NCBI RefSeq assembly: GCF_001517085.1
Contig: NZ_LRAC01000146.1
Location: 1 to 54,030 of the forward strand
Direction of reading: 5' to 3'
From: Paenibacillus sp. DMB5
GTDB lineage: Bacteria; Bacillota; Bacilli; Paenibacillales; Paenibacillaceae
DNA length: 54,030 bases
Part shown: positions 17,103-26,407 of the stretch, piece by piece
How the letters are laid out: each line of letters opens with the position of its first letter
Position numbering within the stretch: the stretch's first letter is position 1
Translations under genes and position numbers: made by a program
Notes under the pieces: generated by a model
The model's database searches: none
Seen by the model: the letters and a program-made list of their open reading frames with translations, nothing else
Told to the model about the DNA's origin: nothing

Positions 17103-20100
17103 TTAATTGAAGGTTTTAGGGAAGATGCTGGTGCTCTTCTGCAATAGGGCTACCGCAATTTTGCCGGCTTCCGCTCTGGTTAGCTTGCCCTTGGGATTAA
17201 AATTGTATACCGGCTTGGTCTGACCGGTAACAGTAACTGCACTGCCCTCCATAATCTTTGCCTTGGATACGGCTTCGATCGCCGGACGGGAGTAGAAATC
17301 CATGCTGCCTGAGTCGACAAATGATTTGTTGAGGCTGGCCAGCAGCTTGGCATCATTGGCTGACATTTTGAGTTTGAGCGCCCGGGCAATCATTACCGCC
17401 GCCTGCTCTCTGGTGAGCGCCTGGTCCGGACCAAAGAATCCGTCGCTCAAGCCCGTGATAATCCCCGCTCTTGCCGCAGTCTCTATACTCTTAAAGTTCC
17501 AGGTTGTAGATACTGCTTCCGGCACGATATCGAAGAAGGTCTGCTTGTTGGTATCATAATCAAGCGGAATATTAAGACCGGTAACCAGCAGTGTAGCGAA
17601 TTCGCCGCGGGTTGTTGTATCATCTGCCCCGAAGGCGTCGGCGCGCAGGTTGGTCATAATGCCTTTGGAATAAAGGCCGTTCAGAATATTTCTTGCCCAC
17701 GGGTGATTTGTAATATCCGTAAACCCGCGGCGCAGTTTCATAACAGTGTAGTAGCCGAACTCATCAAAAGGAACGGTTACGGTATGATTCTTGGTATCGA
17801 CTTCCCCGCCGATGTTCTCCCATTTGCCCGCGTCCGTGTAACGGAACACTGTAACGGTCGAACCGACCTCATCCACCACGTTTGGACTAAAGCTGAGCGT
17901 CAGCTCCCCGCGCTGGGAAGGTATGATTTTGCGGGACTGGCTGATCTGCGTGAAATTACCCTCGATGGAATATGGGGCAACCCCGTTAGATGCAGGCACA
18001 TAACTGCTGCTTCCCTTGGTGCCTACCTCACCCAGACCACCGCTTAACCAGTAAATATCCGATACTCTGGAAAAGTTACTGTTGGTCGCTGATGAGGTGA
18101 ACCGGAGAACCAGCTCCTGCAGAATGACGAGCTGCTTCTGAACTCCTACAAATCTTTCATCTACCGGGCTGACATTAATGATGTTGCCGTAATCGTTGGT
18201 ACGCTCTACAACCCCGTCATTAGGGTCGGCAATCCCGAACAGCAGCTTGGTGTCAGGATAATACTTCGCTGCTCCTGAGCTGGTAAATCCCTTCATCAAT
18301 GTGCCTTTAGGGAAATTGAGCTCCAATTGCTTGTTGAAAACACTATACTTTGTTGCTACCTTCTCAGCCATGTACTGCGTATCAATCTGCACTGCACTGG
18401 CGTAATAAACCGTTACTGTATCATTAAGGGTTGAATCCTTACGTACAATCTGAATCTTAATCGTTGTTGCCTTATCCGGTTTAAGCCCTACAAAGTCGTA
18501 GGTAAAACGGTTAGCCAGGTCAGAACGGGGCACAGCTTCATACTTGTCGATCATAACCTTCGTTGCGCCCTCAGCTTCAATATCAAACCGTACGAAGTTT
18601 TTGTTTACAACAATCTGGTTTCCGACAGTGGCTACTGGAGCCAGAATACGGTAAGGCAGCACTTCACGGACAATTTCAATTCTTTGCGTCGTTCTCGCAC
18701 CAGTCTTATTGATCAGCTCCAGCGTGTAAACATGGCTTCCTGGAGCATCGAACTTCAGATCGCGGATCCGCAGCAGAAAGTCCTTGGTTGTTCCAACATA
18801 ATCATAGATTACTGAACCGTAGGTTCCTGGTGATGTAAAATCATCTTTGCTGTTTTCTTTGAGCATAGTGGCATTGCCAACAGAACTAAAGACCATATCA
18901 GAGCCCCTGTAAAGATTAAGAGTGGTAGCTCCCCCGCCTTGCAGGACCAGATCATAATTATCCTTGGTGGTTACATACTTGCCGTCAGTGTATGTGATCT
19001 CTGCCGGAAGAGTCAGAATCGCATTGCGCTTGGCATCATTCGTACGGGAATCCGTCTCGAATGCCGGACGGTTCGTTACCAGTACCGGATGAAACTGCGT
19101 CAGATTGGATACGTTTGTATCAATAATATAGATACGCAGCTCTTTGGTAATCACACGCTGGTTGCCGGAGGAGTCCATGGAAATCCCCGTAAACATCAAT
19201 GTATTTTCCCCGTATACCAGCGGACCGGCCTGATCGATCTTCAGGGTGACTTTGAATTTAGGTGCCTGCATGGTGACTTTAAACTGCGGATTTGATGCCG
19301 GATCCCATGATGAGCTGTCCCTGCCGTTAATCTGGAACTGGGCTCCGGAGATATTTTCAAAGCCGATATATTCTCCCTCTACAGTAATGCTTGAGGTTGT
19401 ATTGGAGTTATACTCGATTGTCTGGCCGTCCTGCAAATTGCTGACATAGATATAGTTCTTCGATACATAGGAAATATTTACATTGTACACCGAATTGGAT
19501 GTACCATATTTAAACTGTACTTTCTGCTGGCCGTTCGAGAAACCGGTAATTCTGTACACCTGCTGGGTACCATCAGCATCAAGCCCGGTTGCAGCAATTT
19601 TCTCAAGCGCCAGGCCTTTGGTACTCAACGGCAGATACATCGCGCTTAAAGCGCCTGTAGGCTCAACATTCGTCTCTACCAGGATGTAAAAGTTATCTTT
19701 CTCCATCTGTTGTCCGTTCAGCGGAAGCTTGGACACATCAGCGATGCTTTTGCCTGTTGCATAATCCGGAAGGTAGTAGATATTATCAATAACCGTTTCT
19801 CCGGGAACATAGTAATAAGATTTCACAAGGGATGCGGTATAGTTGCCGAATCTTACAGTCAGTGTAAAGTCATTGCTGCCAGTAGCAATCGGAACATCCT
19901 CCGAGGTTGTGAACTTCACCAGCTTGTATGCCGGCGTAATACCGTCAGGACCCGGAATAGTCTGCTCTTGAGTAGTCGTAATGGTTCTGATGGCAACTTC
20001 ACTTGTTGTACCTGCATTAATGATCAGCTTGCCTGTACCTGAATTCCCACCGAATGAGGATGTGTTATACGGAAGCAGAACTTCCCCTGACAAGCCGGCG

Positions 20101-20984
20101 GTAAATTTATTCGCAACAGAAAGTGTCGGCGTATTGTTAATCAGGGAGTACTTGCTGCCCGCATGAACCAGATCCAGGGAAGCGTACGGCTGGTCCGTAT
20201 CAAAATAGTATACATTACGGTCGATTGTAATTTTGTCGGAGGCATTCTGTACAATAATCTGCAGTGAGCTTAGACCCGGCTGCAGCGTTAGGGCCGGAGT
20301 AAAAAAGGTTCCGTCCTCCAGCAGAGAGGTCTGAAGCGCTGTTCCTCCATTAAGCGATACGGTTACCTTTGTAGCGTTGGCTACTTTACCTTGCAGTGTA
20401 ATCGATGATACAGGAACGACTACCTGTGTGCCTTCATTTAAGTTGAGGGCAGCCGGACCGCCCAGCACCTGGAGCGATGTTACATAAGGCACTCTGTCAT
20501 ACAGAACATAGAAGGACTCAGAACGTGTCAGATTCCCCTGGAGACCCGAGAAGGTGATTTTGTTAAACCCGGAATACAGGGTCACCCCGCTTGTTGTAAA
20601 GCGGTTGCCAGGGCTGTTGGCATCAGTAGTCACTGTTCCTGTTGTTAGACGCGTGGAATCTGTTACCCATCTGCCTAAGCTGTCCTGCGACAGCTGCTCC
20701 ACAACAACCTTCATAGTGGTGGATGTTACTTGTGAATAAACACCAGTTATATTAAGCGTCTGATTACTCGTCAAAAAAACCTTGTCACGGGTGATTGCAT
20801 TTGCTGTGTTTACAGCAGCATTAGGATCCAGCACTACTGTCGAGCGCAATGTCTGATCATCGGGAGTAAAATAAGTTGTGACTGCAGTCGCCGCAGCCGC
20901 CTGAGGCATATATTTGCCCGGGAACATAGAAACGATCAGAGCCGCAAGCAGCACCCAGACAAATGGTCTCTTAAAGCGTTGCAT
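17103..20984 (-). CDS. Large exported SLH-domain protein with Ig-like repeats
   Basis: 1293 residues from the ATG at 20984, chosen for the AAAGGAGAG site about 8 bases upstream; an in-frame ATG at 21029 adds 15 unlikely residues. Residues 1-32 form a signal peptide (FVWVLLAALIVSMFPG, cleavage near QAAAA). The long middle part is beta-rich, with repeated Ig-like units (ITLQGKVANATKVTVSLNG and similar) and no catalytic motif I recognise. The C-terminal 200 residues hold three SLH repeats with signature motifs TTRGE, LTREQ and LTRAE, so the best-preserved repeat is the last. It should sit on the wall through the pyruvylated polymer made by the adjacent tagO-tagA-csaB genes. It has its own transcript; the next gene, tagO, ends at a separate terminator. 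Confidence 0.87.
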   Translation of the reverse strand: MQRFKRPFVWVLLAALIVSMFPGKYMPQAAAATAVTTYFTPDDQTLRSTVVLDPNAAVNTANAITRDKVFLTSNQTLNITGVYSQVTSTTMKVVVEQLSQDSLGRWVTDSTRLTTGTVTTDANSPGNRFTTSGVTLYSGFNKITFSGLQGNLTRSESFYVLYDRVPYVTSLQVLGGPAALNLNEGTQVVVPVSSITLQGKVANATKVTVSLNGGTALQTSLLEDGTFFTPALTLQPGLSSLQIIVQNASDKITIDRNVYYFDTDQPYASLDLVHAGSKYSLINNTPTLSVANKFTAGLSGEVLLPYNTSSFGGNSGTGKLIINAGTTSEVAIRTITTTQEQTIPGPDGITPAYKLVKFTTSEDVPIATGSNDFTLTVRFGNYTASLVKSYYYVPGETVIDNIYYLPDYATGKSIADVSKLPLNGQQMEKDNFYILVETNVEPTGALSAMYLPLSTKGLALEKIAATGLDADGTQQVYRITGFSNGQQKVQFKYGTSNSVYNVNISYVSKNYIYVSNLQDGQTIEYNSNTTSSITVEGEYIGFENISGAQFQINGRDSSSWDPASNPQFKVTMQAPKFKVTLKIDQAGPLVYGENTLMFTGISMDSSGNQRVITKELRIYIIDTNVSNLTQFHPVLVTNRPAFETDSRTNDAKRNAILTLPAEITYTDGKYVTTKDNYDLVLQGGGATTLNLYRGSDMVFSSVGNATMLKENSKDDFTSPGTYGSVIYDYVGTTKDFLLRIRDLKFDAPGSHVYTLELINKTGARTTQRIEIVREVLPYRILAPVATVGNQIVVNKNFVRFDIEAEGATKVMIDKYEAVPRSDLANRFTYDFVGLKPDKATTIKIQIVRKDSTLNDTVTVYYASAVQIDTQYMAEKVATKYSVFNKQLELNFPKGTLMKGFTSSGAAKYYPDTKLLFGIADPNDGVVERTNDYGNIINVSPVDERFVGVQKQLVILQELVLRFTSSATNSNFSRVSDIYWLSGGLGEVGTKGSSSYVPASNGVAPYSIEGNFTQISQSRKIIPSQRGELTLSFSPNVVDEVGSTVTVFRYTDAGKWENIGGEVDTKNHTVTVPFDEFGYYTVMKLRRGFTDITNHPWARNILNGLYSKGIMTNLRADAFGADDTTTRGEFATLLVTGLNIPLDYDTNKQTFFDIVPEAVSTTWNFKSIETAARAGIITGLSDGFFGPDQALTREQAAVMIARALKLKMSANDAKLLASLNKSFVDSGSMDFYSRPAIEAVSKAKIMEGSAVTVTGQTKPVYNFNPKGKLTRAEAGKIAVALLQKSTSIFPKTFN

Positions 20985-21076
20985 GTGTATATCTCTCCTT
21001 TGAGTTAAAATTCTCTTCGTGACCTTCACTTTTTTCTTTATCGGTTGTTTCCGCCTATCTTGTTAGGGAGAACAGC

Positions 21077-21107
21077 AAAAAACTCATCCTAAAAAAGGAT
21101 GAGTTTT
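21077..21107 (-). terminator. Rho-independent terminator after tagO
   Basis: AAAACTCATCC / GGATGAGTTTT stem with an A/T loop, then T-rich sequence on the minus strand. Confidence 0.88.
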
Positions 21108-21145
21108 GTTAATTTAACAATAAAAGTCTGAATAAGAGCGGTAGA

Positions 21146-22273
21146 CTAAGATTTCGAGCTGCGCTCCGGTGCAAGCTTGAGGCGCATTCTCAGGAATAAA
21201 TCAATAAGCGGACGTTTGGTTTTGCTGATAACGCCGGTAATTTCAGCACCGATCTGCAGGAAGAACAGCATCACACAGATCACCACAAAAGTAACCCAGT
21301 TGGCCTCGTACAGGGAAGCAGACGTTTGAATGACAGCCAGTACACCAAAGAAGGCGGCGATCCCGTAAATAATCAGCACCGTCTGGCGGTGGCTGAATCC
21401 AAGCTCGCGCAGGCAGTGATGCAGATGACCTTTATCCGGTGCAAAGATTGGTTTCTTTTGCAGCTTGCGGCGTACGATTGCAAAGAAGGTATCCGATAAA
21501 GGAACTCCAATAATAAGAAGCGGTGTTATAAAAGATACAACAGCGATCTGTTTGAATCCGAGCAACGCCAGCAGTGCCAGACAGAACCCAAGGAACAGTG
21601 AGCCTGTATCACCCATAAAGATTTTGGCGGGATGAAAGTTGAAGAACAAAAATCCTAAAATACTGCCAAGCAGCAACAGGCACAGAAGCGCAACCATTGT
21701 ATTGCCCATCAGGAAGGCCATAACCGCAATTGTAGCAATTGCTATACCTGATACTCCAGCAGCCAGCCCGTCCAGGCCGTCAATCAGGTTAACCGCATTG
21801 GTGACCCCGACAATCCAGAAAATCGTCAGCGGTACCGCAATCCAGCTCTCCAGTGAGGAATACGTATTATTAAATGGAATGTTTACGAAATCAACAGTAA
21901 TGTCAAAACCGAAAACGACGATGCAAGCTGCAGCAATCTGGCCCAGCAGCTTCACTTTGGCTGAGAGCTCGAAGCGGTCATCAAGTCCGCCGATCAGAAC
22001 AATCAGTCCACCGCCGCACAGCAACGCTTGAATGAAATGTGTCTCCCGCGAAGTAAAATCGTACGGAATAATCGGCAATACGGCAAGCAGGCCTAACACA
22101 AACGCCAGGAAAATACCAAGTCCGCCGAGGCGGGGCATAATTCTCGTATGCACCTTTCGGGCATTCGGCACATCTGTGGCACCAATCTTGATAGCGAATC
22201 TCTTCACTAGCGGTGTCAGGAGAAGTGCAAGTCCCATGCACACAATAAATCCGGCGATGTATATGATTAACAT
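21146..22273 (-). CDS. tagO: Undecaprenyl-phosphate GlcNAc-1-phosphate transferase (TagO/WecA family)
   Basis: It transfers GlcNAc-1-phosphate from UDP-GlcNAc to undecaprenyl phosphate, the first lipid-linked step of wall teichoic acid or secondary wall polymer. The 375-residue protein is polytopic with about 10-11 membrane segments. Signatures: HTRIMPRLGG after the first segment, LIGGLDDRFE (metal-binding Asp pair), NLIDGLDGLAAG, FMGDTGSLFLG, and the cytoplasmic His-rich loop KGHLHHCLRELG. A putative promoter (TTGGAA, 18 bases, TATAAT at 22309-22338) precedes it, and a terminator follows, so it can be transcribed alone while lying next to tagA and csaB. The ATG at 22273 follows a GGGGG site at slightly long spacing. 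Confidence 0.95.
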   Translation of the reverse strand: MLIIYIAGFIVCMGLALLLTPLVKRFAIKIGATDVPNARKVHTRIMPRLGGLGIFLAFVLGLLAVLPIIPYDFTSRETHFIQALLCGGGLIVLIGGLDDRFELSAKVKLLGQIAAACIVVFGFDITVDFVNIPFNNTYSSLESWIAVPLTIFWIVGVTNAVNLIDGLDGLAAGVSGIAIATIAVMAFLMGNTMVALLCLLLLGSILGFLFFNFHPAKIFMGDTGSLFLGFCLALLALLGFKQIAVVSFITPLLIIGVPLSDTFFAIVRRKLQKKPIFAPDKGHLHHCLRELGFSHRQTVLIIYGIAAFFGVLAVIQTSASLYEANWVTFVVICVMLFFLQIGAEITGVISKTKRPLIDLFLRMRLKLAPERSSKS

Positions 22274-22308
22274 TTGAAAAGTCGACCCCCATTTCTCTAC
22301 CGCATTGA

Positions 22309-22338
22309 ATTATACGCTGAACTAAAAGCAAATTCCAA
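22309..22338 (-). promoter_or_regulatory. Putative sigma-A promoter of tagO
   Basis: TTGGAA (22333-22338) and TATAAT (22309-22314) with an 18-base spacer on the minus strand, 36 bases upstream of the tagO ATG. Confidence 0.6.
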
Positions 22339-22389
22339 TTCCGTTTTTAGGCTGTTGTTCGGATATTCCCGGTAAATTAGCTCGTTTTT

Positions 22390-23151
22390 TCAGACTTTTG
22401 TTACTTTATCTTTCTCACGCAGCACTTTTACTGCAAATTTCGGCAGCGCAAGCATTCTTTTATATCGTGTTGGTTCTTTTAGAAGACGATATAGCCACTC
22501 GGCCCGCAGTTTCTGGAACGCAACAGGCGCCCGTTTGCTCTTGCCGGAGATCACATCAAAGCTTCCGCCTACTCCCATCATTACAGGGATATTCAGCTGT
22601 GATTTGTACTTGGCGATCCATGGCTCCTGGCTGTCCGCCCCTCTGGCGACAAACAGCAGGTCAGGCTGGGACTTCACAATATCTTCCACAACAGCTTCGT
22701 CTGCTTCCGGACCAAAGAACCCGTCGCGGTAGCCGGCAATTACGATACGCGGATATTGAGATTGTAACCGGGAGACGGTCGCCCGAATCACTTCAGGCGT
22801 CGAACCCAGGAGATACACTTTCCAGTTATAGCTTTCGCCTTGACGCAGTAATTCATGTAAAAGGTCAAATCCCGCTACACGCTCAGCCACCGGCTCCTTG
22901 CAATACTCTGCAGCCCACACTACGCCAGTCCCGTCAGGGACAACCAGTTCTGCCGATTTCATAATCTCCATGTAGGAAGGGTTCTCCAGTGCAGCCATAA
23001 CCATAATGGGATTGGCAGTAATGACCTGATGCGGCTCACGGTTACGCACTGCATCGGTCAAATAAGAGACTGTAGCCTGCATATCGACTTTGGAAACACG
23101 TATACCAAAAATCGGTACAGTAGGCAAAATACTATCTGCTTTCACGTTCAC
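22390..23151 (-). CDS. tagA: WecG/TagA/CpsF-family glycosyltransferase (ManNAc transferase)
   Basis: It is expected to add ManNAc from UDP-ManNAc to the lipid-linked GlcNAc made by TagO. The 253-residue protein carries the GT26 signatures: T45 in VITANP, D73 in VPDGTGVVWA (counterparts of catalytic Thr and Asp in characterised TagA), VYLLGS, and FVARGADSQEPW (normally FVALGxPxQExW). The basic C-terminal tail (FQKLRAEWLYRLLKEPTRYKR) resembles the membrane-targeting appendage of the family. The start is GTG at 23151, abutting the csaB stop; a second GTG at 23145 has better spacing to AAAGGA (9 bases) and may be the real one. Translation is probably coupled to csaB. Confidence 0.93.
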   Translation of the reverse strand: MNVKADSILPTVPIFGIRVSKVDMQATVSYLTDAVRNREPHQVITANPIMVMAALENPSYMEIMKSAELVVPDGTGVVWAAEYCKEPVAERVAGFDLLHELLRQGESYNWKVYLLGSTPEVIRATVSRLQSQYPRIVIAGYRDGFFGPEADEAVVEDIVKSQPDLLFVARGADSQEPWIAKYKSQLNIPVMMGVGGSFDVISGKSKRAPVAFQKLRAEWLYRLLKEPTRYKRMLALPKFAVKVLREKDKVTKV

Positions 23152-24291
23152 TCATCCTTTACGGCGTAAATATTCGACAATCCGGCGGGCAGGTGCTTCA
23201 GCTTCTAGGGCCAGGGAGGCGATCAGAGATTCCCGTTCCTGCTTCCAGGCTTCCCCCTGCTCAAGAAGCAGGAGAACTTCCGCGGCAACCTTGTCTGCCT
23301 CCAATGAACCCGTCGATCCGACAGGTCTGCAATGGATGCGCTCTAGGAAGTGGTCGATCTTCGGATCATAGGAGACGCCCATCAGCGGGACCCGTCTGCC
23401 GGCGGCATAAATCAGGCTGTGCAGGCGCATGCCGATCAGCACATCGCACTCCGCAACCTCGCGCAGCATCTGCTGCGGATGCAGCGCATCTTCACGTATA
23501 CTGACGCTTCCTCCTAATGAAGCAGCCTCTTTTTCCAGCTTCCGCATGACATAACGCGAGGCTTCATTGTCAATAGGATGATGAAAAGGCAGAAAACGCA
23601 GGTGAAGCGGTGTTTGAGCACAGGCCTTCAGCAGCCCTTCAGCGATTGCATTCAGCTCATGCCGTGACTCCTCCCAGAAACGGACGGAAATCCCCACAGT
23701 CTTCATTCCAAAGGCTGTCCCAGCAGTGGATGCGCCCAAAGACTCCGCTCTTTGCGGCAGCTCGAGACCCATTACAGGATCGGGCACGACCTGAATGTTA
23801 TTCTGACTCAGCCCCATGCTCTCCAGCAGGCTGCGGGACTGTTCGTCCCGCACGGACACATAGGCGCTTTTACGGAATACTGACTTAATCAGCGGGTGAA
23901 ACAGCTTGCGGTTAACCGGTCCGATCCCCTGGGCATAAATAAAGGTCGGCTTGCCCATCCATTGGGCAAGCTTCAGGACGCCCAGATAATACGGTATGGT
24001 TTTAGGACTGGTTACATCCTGCAGCAGACTCCCGCCTCCGCTGATCAATCCGGCGCTTTCGGCGATGGCCTGCCGCACCTCGCCCAGCTTCATCCGGTGT
24101 ACAGACTTAACACCGTAGGTGGAGGTTGTCCATTCCGGGTCTATGGATAATACAACAGGTTCAATCGTTATGCCGGCGGCTTGCGACTGTTTCCGCAACG
24201 CATTCAGAATCGATTGCAGAACAGCCTCATCTCCGCTGTTGCGGAAGCCGTAGTAGCCGGAAATTACAAGTTTTTGAGCAGTGGCGACCAT
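23152..24291 (-). CDS. csaB: Polysaccharide pyruvyl transferase CsaB
   Basis: CsaB transfers pyruvate from phosphoenolpyruvate to ManNAc of the wall polymer, creating the ketal group that SLH domains bind. 379 residues. Recognisable parts: the N-terminal GYYGFRNSGDEAVLQSIL, GGGSLLQD, FIYAQGIGPV, VSVRDEQSRSLL, and near the C-terminus the GMRLHSLIYAAG and GVSYDPKI segments conserved in the family. I chose the ATG at 24291 because GGAAAGGTG ends 9 bases upstream; GTG at 24303 would give no ribosome site. The start lies inside the last codons of the DUF5693 gene, a 28-base overlap, so the two are translated together. Its presence next to SLH protein genes fits the classic link between CsaB and SLH anchoring. 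Confidence 0.95.
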   Translation of the reverse strand: MVATAQKLVISGYYGFRNSGDEAVLQSILNALRKQSQAAGITIEPVVLSIDPEWTTSTYGVKSVHRMKLGEVRQAIAESAGLISGGGSLLQDVTSPKTIPYYLGVLKLAQWMGKPTFIYAQGIGPVNRKLFHPLIKSVFRKSAYVSVRDEQSRSLLESMGLSQNNIQVVPDPVMGLELPQRAESLGASTAGTAFGMKTVGISVRFWEESRHELNAIAEGLLKACAQTPLHLRFLPFHHPIDNEASRYVMRKLEKEAASLGGSVSIREDALHPQQMLREVAECDVLIGMRLHSLIYAAGRRVPLMGVSYDPKIDHFLERIHCRPVGSTGSLEADKVAAEVLLLLEQGEAWKQERESLIASLALEAEAPARRIVEYLRRKG

Positions 24292-26302
24292 CGTTTCCAA
24301 CACCTTTCCGCAATCTGCCAGACCGCTACGGCAATCAGGCCAATAATAAGCCCAAGACCTAATCCAAGAAGTCCGCGGATCAATGAGATCAGCACCGGAG
24401 TATGAATATGGGCAAAAGTATCCACCATGGACAGCTGGCCGATGACCGCAACAATCATAATAAAGGCGGCATTGCGGTATTTATAGGCCATAAAGGCGCC
24501 CAATATAAACAGCGGATGGGCCAGCAGGAACTCCTTATTGCGCGGCCGCACGCCAACTGTATTCTCCAGGAAGGTACGGAAAGTCATTTCAATGGAGCTG
24601 ACGCTGCCGCTGTTACCCGTACGGCTTAAATAGTACATGCCCAGCACACCGAGAATACCGGCGGCGATGACCATGGCCAGGGTAACCGGTGTACGCAGAA
24701 GCTTGCCGGTCTTGTTAAAGGCAAACTCTCCGCGGTATAAGAGTACATACAAGGCGGTCAGTCCAATAGGAGCCAGGTGCAGAAGACTGACGCCGCGGAA
24801 CTGGTTAAGCACCAGACTGTAAGTAATATTGTTAAGCAGGGCAATAACAAACGGCACAGCACTCAGCGAGATAAGTGCAGTCTTGATATAGAGCACAAGG
24901 CTATGAGCCAGCCGGCGTCCGGGACTCATAACTGCATAAGTCAGTTTATTAATCCGCAGCGGCGGCCCCTGCTCGTTGATCTTGCGGACAGCCAGCACAG
25001 TCGCAACTGTCGGCGCACTAATAGCAACTGCAAGCGCAAGTGCCTGCTCAAACAGCTGCGGCTTCAGCAACATCAGACCGGCACTGCCGACCAGTCCCAG
25101 AATCCAGGCAGCCAGGGTAAGCCAAGGAATGAAGTACGACACAAGCAGGGCTACCATGGATACTGCGCCTATAACAGCCCCCAGCTTGAAGTAACGCTGG
25201 TAAGAGGAATCTACGACCTCGAAGGCTTCAGCCTGACCGAGTGTAAATCCGTTATCTTCAATCTTCTGCACGGCTCCGTCAGGGCCGCTCAAGCTGGTCA
25301 CCAGGTTGTCCAAGGTATCTTTAATCTGAGCTGTAGTGGTATCCCGTGAAGGAATGGTATTGAGATACAGCATCCGGATGTTGCGGTCCTTGGTAGCCAG
25401 GGCAAACCTGTCGGCAATGACCTCCGGAGACAGCCCGGAATCGCCTTCGCTAAGCGAATACAGGCGCGTCACATTATAATCAAGCAGATAAGCCAGCTTG
25501 CCGAAGCCCTTTTGCTGGGCCTTGATATTCTCGATGGCCGCTATCCCCATCCCGCGTTCCTTAAGGAGATCAGCAAAAGCGGTAAGGCTACCGGTATCGG
25601 CATCATCCGTGAAGCCTTTAACCGATTCTCCTTCGAACAGTATGCGTTTGACGCCAAGCTCCTGGTAGCGGTCCAGCAGCTTCGTAACGGCTTCTTCATT
25701 ATAGGCAAGAGAGTCCACCAGACGCGGAACAACGCTGAAGCCCTTCTCATGCAGCATCTCCAGATTGAACGGGTCAGGCTGGAGCGGCTTCAGGGTAGCA
25801 TCTTCCAGCGGGGTTTTGATAATCAGCCCCTGCTGCCCGCGGAAGCTCCAATTTTCAGTGTCAATGCCAAGCACATTAAAAGCATCCTGAATCAGCGGTG
25901 CGAGCACCGAACTATTCTCCGTGCTCGTAAAGAGGACGTATGTATAGTTCTCATTCTCGGGAATTACAGTATCAGTCAGGTTGGCAATATCAGTTGCCCC
26001 CCACATCATCAGACGGCGGGCCTTGCGGTAATCCTCCAGCGTGCTCTCATAAATTGCCATGCTCTGAACGCCGGCTTCCTTGAGGCGGTCAAGCTGCTGT
26101 GAAATGTAATCCTTGGGATTAGCACGGTAGCTGGCTACCTCCACCAGATCACGGTAATCAAATACAAACTCAACTGTCTTGGAAGATTTCTCGGTCTGCA
26201 GACGGTCGTAGACAACCGGGAGAGCAGACAGAACACCGATTACTACGAGAATCCATAACCACTTGCGTGAAGTAATATTCCATTGTTGCCATTTTTGTGC
26301 AC
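24264..26302 (-). CDS. DUF5693-type multi-spanning membrane protein, frame broken near the start
   Basis: The natural start is GTG at 26302, 8 bases after GAGGAGG, but a run of five A (26292-26296 on the plus strand as T) puts the next codons out of frame. One extra A gives MHKKWQQWN..., and a 679-residue protein without further breaks. Parts: an N-terminal membrane anchor (WLWILVVIGVLSALPVVY), an extracytoplasmic domain of about 300 residues (phrases GVQSMAIYES, VKRILFEGES, IRMLYLNTIPS), then eight or nine membrane segments to the C-terminus, which ends in a basic tail. The architecture recalls the DUF5693 family; no function is established that I know of. It overlaps csaB and follows pgcA, so a role in wall polymer export, assembly or modification is the likely inference. 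The intact portion from 26144 down could also be read from internal starts. Confidence 0.75.
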
Positions 26303-26336
26303 CAAAAGTACCTCCTCTTTCACTTCCTAACTCAAG

Positions 26337-26379
26337 CAGAAACGGATGCGCGTCCTGTCAGGAGCAGTATCCGTTTCTG
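26337..26379. repeat. Long inverted repeat between pgcA and the DUF5693 gene
   Basis: CAGAAACGGAT (26337-26347) pairs with ATCCGTTTCTG (26369-26379), and the loop contains a second palindrome (TCCTG / CAGGA). There is no T run on either strand, so it is not a standard terminator. It starts 28 bases after the pgcA stop and could act as an RNA-processing or stability element between two cistrons. Confidence 0.65.
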
Positions 26380-26407
26380 TGAGAAAGCTTCATATCGTGC
26401 AGGATTA

